Assembly: GCA_945864585.1 (NCBI GenBank)
Contig: CAMBCF010000047.1
Span: 1-36,872, forward strand
Source: Bordetella parapertussis
Lineage (GTDB): Bacteria; Pseudomonadota; Gammaproteobacteria; Burkholderiales; SG8-41
Reading direction: 5' to 3'
DNA length: 36,872 nucleotides
The notes beneath the pieces are model-generated. The model saw only the letters and a list, made by a program, of their open reading frames with translations. It was not told the origin of the DNA and did not search any database. A program made the position numbers and the translations under genes. Of this stretch, positions 31,189-36,872 are shown one piece after another (the first letter of the stretch is position 1; each line of letters opens with the position of its first letter).

Positions 31189-32523
31189 GTGAATAAAACA
31201 CTTAAAATAAATTCTCTTGCAAGTGCGATGGGTATTGCCGCGGCACTGACCGTCGGCACCTGGGCGAGCGCCGAAACCTTGCGCGAAGTGGTTCAAATCG
31301 CCATTGAAACCAGTCCCACCATAGGTGTGGTAGCCAAGCGTAAAGATGCCGCAGATGCCGCGGTGGATGCCGCCAAGGGCGGATACTTCCTCAAACTCGA
31401 TTGGCAGCATGGCGGCGGCATCGAGCGCAGCCAGAATAGCACCACGCTCGCCACCGGCAATAATTGGGTGCGCATGCAGCGCAAGATCGACACCATGGTC
31501 GCCAACCAGATGTTGTGGGACGGTCTGGGCACGCGTGCCGAGGTCGAGCGCCGCCGCGCGATTTCCGACGCCACTGCGCACCGCGTGCATGGCGCCGCCG
31601 AGGACGTGGCCTTGCAAGCGGTGGACGCGTACCTCGACGTGCTTAAAAACAAAGAGTTGCTGAGCTTCGCCAGAGACAACCTGCTGGCGCACCAGAAAAC
31701 CTTTGATCAGGTCAAGCTGCGCAGCGACAAAGGCGTGGGCCGCCGTGCCGACCTCGATCAAATCGAAGCACGCATGGCACTGGCTTCGGCTAACGTCCAA
31801 TCGGCCGAAAGTACGCTGCGCGATGCTGAAATTGGATTTCAACGCGTGGTGGGCCGCAACCCCATCGCGCTAACCGACGTGAGCGAATCCAGGTCGCTGC
31901 CCAGCAGCGTGGATGAGGCTGTCAAGATCGGGTTTTCCAATCATCCAACGCTGAAATCTGCCTACGCAGATATTTCGCAGGCGGCAGCGCAACGTGAGCT
32001 GGCACGCTCATTCTGGTCACCCCGGCTCGAACTTGAGGCAAGCTACACCAACAACTACAACCTGGATGGCGTGGCCGGCCCCAATCGTGACCGTATGATC
32101 ATGCTGTTTGTGAAATGGAATCTTTTCCGCGGCGGGTTTGATTACCACCGGCTGAAAGAAACTGCCTACCAGATCGACGAGGCCACCGAGATCTCGCGCA
32201 ACACCACGCGGCAGGTCGAGAACGCCGTGCGCGTGGCGCACAACGCCTACAGTACTGCGGTCGAGCGTCTGCCGTCGTTGGACCGTTACGTCAAGTCGAG
32301 CGATGCCACGCGCGCTTCGTATGCCCAGCAATTCGCCATCGGCCAGCGCACTTTGCTGGACTTGCTGGACGCGGAAAACGAATACTTCACCGCGCGTACT
32401 ACCTACGCCACCGGCAAATACATTGAAATCTCGGCGAAATACCGTACACTGAACGCGATGGGGCAGCTGCTCGCCACATTCAATATCAAGCGGCCCGATC
32501 AGGCGAAGCTGTTGCCGCGCTAA
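31189..32523 (+). CDS. lapE: TolC-family outer-membrane protein (LapE-like)
   Basis: 444 residues from GTG 31189 (AGAAGAG upstream); earlier in-frame starts would add an implausible N-terminus. A signal peptide (about 1-27, ending WASA) precedes two outer-membrane-efflux repeats. Typical TolC features are TLREVVQIAIETSPTIGVVA, a long helical region with ALQAVDAYLDVLKNKELLSF, and the second repeat ending AYQIDEATEISRNTTRQVEN ... ENAVRVAHNAYSTAVERL. It should form the outer-membrane channel that LapB and LapC feed. Retained LapA-type adhesins are thought to remain anchored in such a channel. A 344-bp gap separates it from the LuxR gene. Confidence 0.92.
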   Translation: MNKTLKINSLASAMGIAAALTVGTWASAETLREVVQIAIETSPTIGVVAKRKDAADAAVDAAKGGYFLKLDWQHGGGIERSQNSTTLATGNNWVRMQRKIDTMVANQMLWDGLGTRAEVERRRAISDATAHRVHGAAEDVALQAVDAYLDVLKNKELLSFARDNLLAHQKTFDQVKLRSDKGVGRRADLDQIEARMALASANVQSAESTLRDAEIGFQRVVGRNPIALTDVSESRSLPSSVDEAVKIGFSNHPTLKSAYADISQAAAQRELARSFWSPRLELEASYTNNYNLDGVAGPNRDRMIMLFVKWNLFRGGFDYHRLKETAYQIDEATEISRNTTRQVENAVRVAHNAYSTAVERLPSLDRYVKSSDATRASYAQQFAIGQRTLLDLLDAENEYFTARTTYATGKYIEISAKYRTLNAMGQLLATFNIKRPDQAKLLPR

Positions 32524-32612
32524 GTGATGTGGTTGCTGTTGCAAGAGACGCTTCGTGCGCCTCTTGTTGTTTTGCGGCAATTGATCAGCCAAACCACTGT
32601 GGAGTGCGCGCC

Positions 32613-32957
32613 ATGCCCTATGTAATCCGGGATGCCGTAGGGAAAATCGTCCAGGTGTTTGAACAGCCAGTGACAGGCGCCAGTGAGCAAACCGCACCGG
32701 ACTCCATTGAGATGGCGGAATTCCAGAAAGAGCGTACCGCCAACACGATCGAGGCCTTACGCCGCCAGCTTGCCGAAAGCGACAGCGGCATGGCACGGTT
32801 GGTGGAAGACATGATCGATGTTCTCATCGGCAACGGCATAATAAAATTCACCGATCTACCGCAAGCGGCGGGCGTCAAATATCTCGAACGGCTTTCCACG
32901 CGTGAACGCATGCAAGCGGTCAAGAGCATTATCGTGGATGCCGAAGACATCATTTGA
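32613..32957 (+). CDS. Small 'tryptophan synthase beta-like' family protein
   Basis: 114 residues; GGAG lies upstream of the ATG. The order MPYVIRDAVGKIVQVFEQPV, a helix with charged residues, then ARLVEDMIDVLIGNGIIKFT, DLPQAAGVKYLERLSTRERM matches a family often labelled 'tryptophan synthase subunit beta-like', although it has no catalytic tryptophan synthase domain. The protein is cytoplasmic and acidic. Its role is unknown. Its place between the TolC gene and an M23 peptidase suggests that it belongs to the Lap locus, perhaps as an accessory. Confidence 0.75.
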   Translation: MPYVIRDAVGKIVQVFEQPVTGASEQTAPDSIEMAEFQKERTANTIEALRRQLAESDSGMARLVEDMIDVLIGNGIIKFTDLPQAAGVKYLERLSTRERMQAVKSIIVDAEDII

Positions 32958-33013
32958 CCTGGCGCTGATGCCAGTTTCGGCCCGCTAGTATTCCGGCCTT
33001 GGTGAGTTGTTCT

Positions 33014-34333
33014 ATGCGATTGATTTTACCGTCTTTAATTTTATGGGCGCTACTGTCCGTAGCACCCGTACTGGCGCAGCCCTCGGCGCCGCCGACAGCC
33101 GCTGGCACGACCCCACAGGCCGTGATTCCTCCGTTGTCCCAGCCGGTGGTGGAAGTTGCCGCGTTTCGCGTAGCGCCAGTGACCGCGGGCACGGTTGATG
33201 AGCGTTCTAGAAATTTTCTGCCCGGCGGCAAAGCCGAACGCGTGATAGAAGTGCGCACGCAAAAAGCCGACACGTGGGAACAGCTGTTTCAACGCGTCGC
33301 CACGCGGCTTTCCACAAAGCTGCCTGCAGGCGCTGCGCAAACCCGGCAAGTAACGCTGCCGCAACTGCTGCCCGGAAAGTTCTTGCGCGTCACCGCACTG
33401 CCGGACGACGCGCTGGAATTCGAATACTTGGTAACGCGCGGCGAAGCCTACTTGCTGCACCTAAACAATGCGTCGTTGCAGGTGCGCCCACTCGCAGTCG
33501 ATCCGCGGGTGCTTGAGCGCATGCGCGCGGATCCTTCCAAGGCGTCTCTGTTTACCGCCGCCGATGCCATCGGCCTGCCCGAAAACATCGCTTTGCAACT
33601 GACTGAAATCTTCGCCGGCGAAGTGGATTTCCTGCGCGAGCTGCATCAGGGTTACCGTTGCGCAATTGTTTACGAAACGCATTATCGCGAAGGGTTCATC
33701 GAGAATTCAGGACGCATACTCGCGGCCGAGATCGAAGTAGGCCCACGCCTGTATCGTGCATACTACGCACACGATACGCAAGGGCGCGCCGCGTATTTCG
33801 ACGCCAGCGGCAAAAGCACGCAGCGCTTGTTTCGCCGCTCACCGCTGGCGTTCACGCGCGTAACGTCGGATTTCACTCTCGCACGCTTTCACCCGATACT
33901 CGGCGCGTGGCGCACGCATCGCGGCGTGGATTACGCGGCGCCCACGGGAACCAAAGTCATGTCGGTCGCCGATGGCGTAGTGGAATTCGTCGGCCCGCGC
34001 GGCGGTTATGGCGAGCTGGTGATGGTGCGGCATTACGAAAAGTTTTTGACCTACTACGCGCACTTGAGCGGGTACGCGCCCCAACTCGCAGTGGGCGATA
34101 AAGTCACGCAGGGCCAGACTATCGGCTTTGTCGGCATGAGCGGTCTGGCCACCGGGCCGCATTTGCATTTCGAGTTTCACGTGCGCTCGGCGGCGGGCGC
34201 ATGGATGGCAGTGCCTGCCCCCAACGTGATCTATTTCACCCTGGTCGCCGCTCCCGGCTTTGAGGGCCGGGTAAAGGGCTATCGCGCTGGCCTCGACCTG
34301 GCAGTCCAATCTAACCAATTGATTTTAGAATAG
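33014..34333 (+). CDS. Exported M23 metallopeptidase (MepM-like)
   Basis: 439 residues from the ATG at 33014. A signal peptide (about 1-21, ending VLAQ) is followed by a Pro-rich stretch, a beta-rich region and a C-terminal LytM domain. The zinc-site residues are His302 and Asp306 (THRGVDYAAP) and His383-x-His385 (GPHLHFEF), with His350 (YYAHLSG). The run FTLARFHPILGAWRTHRGVD is typical of MepM-like DD-endopeptidases that cut murein cross-links. The zinc residues are all present, so an active enzyme is likely. It lies between the TolC-like gene and the adhesin. A role in opening murein for the export channel or the adhesin is an inference. Confidence 0.9.
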   Translation: MRLILPSLILWALLSVAPVLAQPSAPPTAAGTTPQAVIPPLSQPVVEVAAFRVAPVTAGTVDERSRNFLPGGKAERVIEVRTQKADTWEQLFQRVATRLSTKLPAGAAQTRQVTLPQLLPGKFLRVTALPDDALEFEYLVTRGEAYLLHLNNASLQVRPLAVDPRVLERMRADPSKASLFTAADAIGLPENIALQLTEIFAGEVDFLRELHQGYRCAIVYETHYREGFIENSGRILAAEIEVGPRLYRAYYAHDTQGRAAYFDASGKSTQRLFRRSPLAFTRVTSDFTLARFHPILGAWRTHRGVDYAAPTGTKVMSVADGVVEFVGPRGGYGELVMVRHYEKFLTYYAHLSGYAPQLAVGDKVTQGQTIGFVGMSGLATGPHLHFEFHVRSAAGAWMAVPAPNVIYFTLVAAPGFEGRVKGYRAGLDLAVQSNQLILE

Positions 34334-34489
34334 TTTTTGTTTGGTGGCGCGCCTTGTACTCTGTGCTCACTATAGCCAATCGCTTGTCCAAGAATTAACG
34401 GCTCAAAACGCGCGTTCTCAGCCGAATCTTTGTTGCGTGCCGTGTGCATAAAGTCCCGCATCGACTCGTGACAAATAACACACTCGATA

Positions 34490-34519
34490 CCTTGGTATCG
34501 ATACCAAAGGCCCTTTTTT
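34490..34519 (+). terminator. Palindrome with T-tract before the adhesin gene
   Basis: A 16-bp perfect palindrome TTGGTATCGATACCAA (34492-34507) is followed by AGG CCC and seven T, so it may end transcription from the M23 gene. A direct repeat CGATACC (34485 and 34499) overlaps it. A TTGACA box at 34527 lies 8 bp further on, with a poor -10, and could start adhesin transcription. The palindrome could equally be an operator. Confidence 0.5.
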
Positions 34520-34623
34520 TCGTCAATTGACACGCGCATGATCCAACCCATCAAAAAGGAGGCGTGCATCTAAGCAGGCGCATTCCACACTCGCAAGCTT
34601 AACCGGGATTCAAGGAGATCAAA

Positions 34624-36872
34624 ATGGCAACAGCATCCGTCACCAAAGCAGAGGTTGGTACCGTCAAGGTAGCGATCGGCGAGGTGAAAGTTGTTGGCGT
34701 CGATGGCGTTACGCGCACGGTCGGCGTGGGGGACAAAGTTTACGCGAAAGAAGTGGTGGAAACTGGCGCCAATTCCGTCGTGCAAGTGCAGCTTGCCAAT
34801 GGCAACATGATTGATATGGGCCGTGAGTCCAAGATGACGCTCGAGGGAGATCTCCTTGCCGGCACGCAGGAGACGGCGCCCCGTCCAGCTGTGGACGATG
34901 CGGCCCGCCTAGCAGCCGAAGCCAACGCAGCCAAAATTGCGGCATTACAAGCCAAGCTAGACGCGGGTGATATTTCCGTTGCAGATGAACTTACCAAGTT
35001 ACAAGGTACGGCGGCCGGCGGTCAACCAGCCCCCGGCGCGGGTGCTGCCGGTGACGGCAGCGGGTCTGAACCGCCACCGAATCTTGACCAAGCCAACCAA
35101 ATAGGCCCTGTAACGGCAGGTTTCAATACCGCACCGGTGACACTTGCGCCCACAGCAACCATTCCGTTCACCGAGCTGCCAGTACCGCCGATTATTTCGA
35201 TTAACGTGCAAGTTGATTTGCAAGTTCAAACACCGCCGCCTCCTGTTGGCGGTGCGGCTGACGTGCCCTTTGCGCGCACTGATACCGACGTTATACCCTC
35301 AGGTACTACCGTGGCGACCGGTAACGTTATTACCGGCTTGGGCACTACCAGCGGCGCGAACGGTGCTGACACACCGGGTTCTGAGGGCGCTCGCGTTACG
35401 ACCATGAGCGGCACGCCAGTATCAAACAACAACGGTGTAATTACTGTCGCCGGCGAATATGGCACCCTCACGATCAACCCGGATGGCAGGTATACCTATC
35501 AGCGCAATGAGGGCGCCCCCGACAGCGTAGTCGATAAATTCACTTACACGTTAACCGACGGCAGCGGCGATTCTTCTACTGCCGATTTGATAATTGATGT
35601 GGGCGGCAATGGCGATAGTACACCCGATCTGCCCGGCGACGATGATGGCGATGGTGTTGTAATTTCTGGCAATTCCGCGACCTTGATCGAGGGCACCGGC
35701 GGACCCGACAAAATCTACAATTTCGTATTGTCGCTAAACCATCCGTATATCCTGGATGTGCATGTCACCTACACCATTTTGCCCGGCACCGCGCAAAGCC
35801 CCGCAGACTTCGGCGGTGCGTTAACCGCGACAGTGACGATCCCCGCGGGCCAAACACAATTTATCGTGCCCGTGTCTATCGAGCAGGACCACCTCGTCGA
35901 GTCGACCGAGGGGTTCAGCATTGTGCTTTCCAACCCCATCAATGCAAGCGTCAACCCGAATGCCGACAGGGCCGTGGTCAATATCATTGATGACGACCTG
36001 CCGCCGAATGCGCGTGACGACACCTACATCGTAGTTCACGGACAGCCGAACGAACTGTCCAGCGTACTCACGCACAGGAATCCCGGCGAAGTCACCGATG
36101 ATTCCGGCGCCGGTCCTGGCGAAACACTGACCGTGACCACCATCGGCACCATCATTACGGCGCAAGGCGGCACCGTGGTGATGAACGCTAATGGCACTTT
36201 TGTATATACACCGCCAACCACCTTGAATGGTCCGGACACCTTCGTTTACTCGATGACAGATGGCTACAACGGCACTTCGACCGCCACTGTAACCCTGAGA
36301 GGGGACAACGAGCCGCCCACGGTCGAATTTCTTTCGCCCGGTGGCGGTCCTGGCGACGGCGCGGTCAAAGAAGCCGGGCTTTCCGTTATCGGCTCTGCTT
36401 CCGCAAGTAATAGCGAGTTTACGCATGGCAGGTTCCGGATTAGCGACCCGGATGGTCTGGCGGACGTAGTGTCTGTCACCATTAACGGTCAGCTCATCTC
36501 TATGGGTAATCTGGCGGGCTCCGTTATTACCACGCCCGTAGGCGTGATGACGGTCAACGCTTACGATTCGACTACTGGTATTGCCACCTTTGCCTATGAG
36601 CTGAAAGTTCCGGCTCAGGATATACCCAATCAGCCGGAACAAGATGCATTTACCGTAACCGTTACCGACAGTGCCACGGCCACCTCGGCGCCGGCGAGAC
36701 TTGCGATCGACATTATTGACGATGACGGTCCGACGGTAGCGATCACGGCGGCCACCGGGGTCACGGTGGGTCTGGACGAGACGGCGACCTCGAGCACGGA
36801 GGCGACGATCAACACGGGCGTGATAGCGAAGGGCAACGATCTGGACGTCGAGGGTGCTGGGTATATCTCCAC
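34624..36872 (+). CDS. lapA: LapA-like giant adhesin, 5' part (runs off the window)
   Basis: 749 complete codons with no stop. AAGGAGATCAAA precedes the ATG. Residues 1-80 resemble the LapA N-terminal retention module (VKVAIGEVKVVGVDGVTRTV, NGNMIDMGRESKMTLEGDLL). A helical stretch then leads to TAAG at 129-132 (QGTAAGGQ), the di-alanine type site cut by LapG. VCBS/cadherin-like modules follow (for example YGTLTINPDGRYTYQ; GGTVVMNANGTFVYTPP), then a Calx-beta-like domain (about 355-462, ending VVNIIDDD). From about residue 700 a new, GC-richer unit opens (GPTVAITAATGVTVGLDETA). No signal peptide is present, as expected for type I export. The C-terminal secretion signal lies outside the window. 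Confidence 0.92.
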   Translation, partial: MATASVTKAEVGTVKVAIGEVKVVGVDGVTRTVGVGDKVYAKEVVETGANSVVQVQLANGNMIDMGRESKMTLEGDLLAGTQETAPRPAVDDAARLAAEANAAKIAALQAKLDAGDISVADELTKLQGTAAGGQPAPGAGAAGDGSGSEPPPNLDQANQIGPVTAGFNTAPVTLAPTATIPFTELPVPPIISINVQVDLQVQTPPPPVGGAADVPFARTDTDVIPSGTTVATGNVITGLGTTSGANGADTPGSEGARVTTMSGTPVSNNNGVITVAGEYGTLTINPDGRYTYQRNEGAPDSVVDKFTYTLTDGSGDSSTADLIIDVGGNGDSTPDLPGDDDGDGVVISGNSATLIEGTGGPDKIYNFVLSLNHPYILDVHVTYTILPGTAQSPADFGGALTATVTIPAGQTQFIVPVSIEQDHLVESTEGFSIVLSNPINASVNPNADRAVVNIIDDDLPPNARDDTYIVVHGQPNELSSVLTHRNPGEVTDDSGAGPGETLTVTTIGTIITAQGGTVVMNANGTFVYTPPTTLNGPDTFVYSMTDGYNGTSTATVTLRGDNEPPTVEFLSPGGGPGDGAVKEAGLSVIGSASASNSEFTHGRFRISDPDGLADVVSVTINGQLISMGNLAGSVITTPVGVMTVNAYDSTTGIATFAYELKVPAQDIPNQPEQDAFTVTVTDSATATSAPARLAIDIIDDDGPTVAITAATGVTVGLDETATSSTEATINTGVIAKGNDLDVEGAGYIS

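Noticed and set aside
34279-34569. A minus-strand 96-codon frame before the adhesin
   Set aside because: It overlaps the M23 gene end, has no ribosome-binding site, and covers the palindrome; no family is recognisable.
23506-36872. Genomic island bounded by the tRNA
   Set aside because: No integrase, repeated tRNA end or clear composition break supports it within the window.

Overview
The window looks like a chromosomal segment of a betaproteobacterium (Burkholderiales or Rhodocyclales type). This rests on the high GC content, a Bug/TctC-type solute-binding protein, a NasT regulator, and a Lap-type adhesin locus. No marker gene fixes the genus. There are no rRNA genes, CRISPR arrays, intact insertion sequences or phage genes. 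One tRNA, tRNA-Arg(CCG), lies at 23506-23582.

Region 1 (1-5.1 kb, minus strand) is a nitrate reduction operon. It encodes a cytoplasmic molybdenum nitrate reductase, a fused four-cluster ferredoxin/DmsC-type membrane anchor, and a NasT-like ANTAR regulator. A consensus sigma-54 promoter and a partial NtrC-like site lie upstream. Region 2 (5.1-11.97 kb) holds mixed housekeeping genes: DUF192, a PuuD-like membrane domain, a secreted Pcm, a PsiF-repeat protein, a PA0069-type radical SAM protein, a thioesterase, DUF2442 and DUF2520. Fold-back repeats and two broken genes lie among them. Region 3 (12.1-17.9 kb, plus strand) is a catabolic-looking cluster: Bug binding protein, enolase-superfamily enzyme, a 51-residue unknown, PhoD, amidohydrolase and TauD-like dioxygenase. 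Region 4 (17.9-23.5 kb) is a scrap zone. It has a nested palindromic element, a truncated YHS lipoprotein, an orphan ParD with a broken ParE, Hsp15, a DUF4870-like membrane protein, DUF2237, a B12-binding radical SAM protein, an M14 peptidase, and a decayed prepilin beside the tRNA.

Region 5 (23.6 kb to the end, plus strand) is a nearly complete Lap biofilm-adhesin locus in one direction. Its order is LapG protease, LapD c-di-GMP receptor, LapB ABC exporter, LapC adaptor, a LuxR-type regulator, a TolC/LapE outer-membrane protein, a small 'tryptophan synthase beta-like' protein, an M23 peptidase, and the 5' part of a giant LapA-like adhesin that runs off the window. The adhesin carries a TAAG di-alanine site at residues 129-132, where LapG is expected to cut. 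LapD has degenerate GGDEF and EAL motifs, as expected of a receptor. The likely logic is that the exporter places the adhesin in the outer membrane, LapG can release it, and LapD holds LapG back when c-di-GMP is high.

The least explained signals are a short AT-rich motif (about AAAACARWTAGTTACATS) seen eight times between 5 and 22 kb, nearly always between genes; the quinol-type anchor on an assimilation-type nitrate reductase; and the M23 peptidase and LuxR regulator embedded in the Lap locus.
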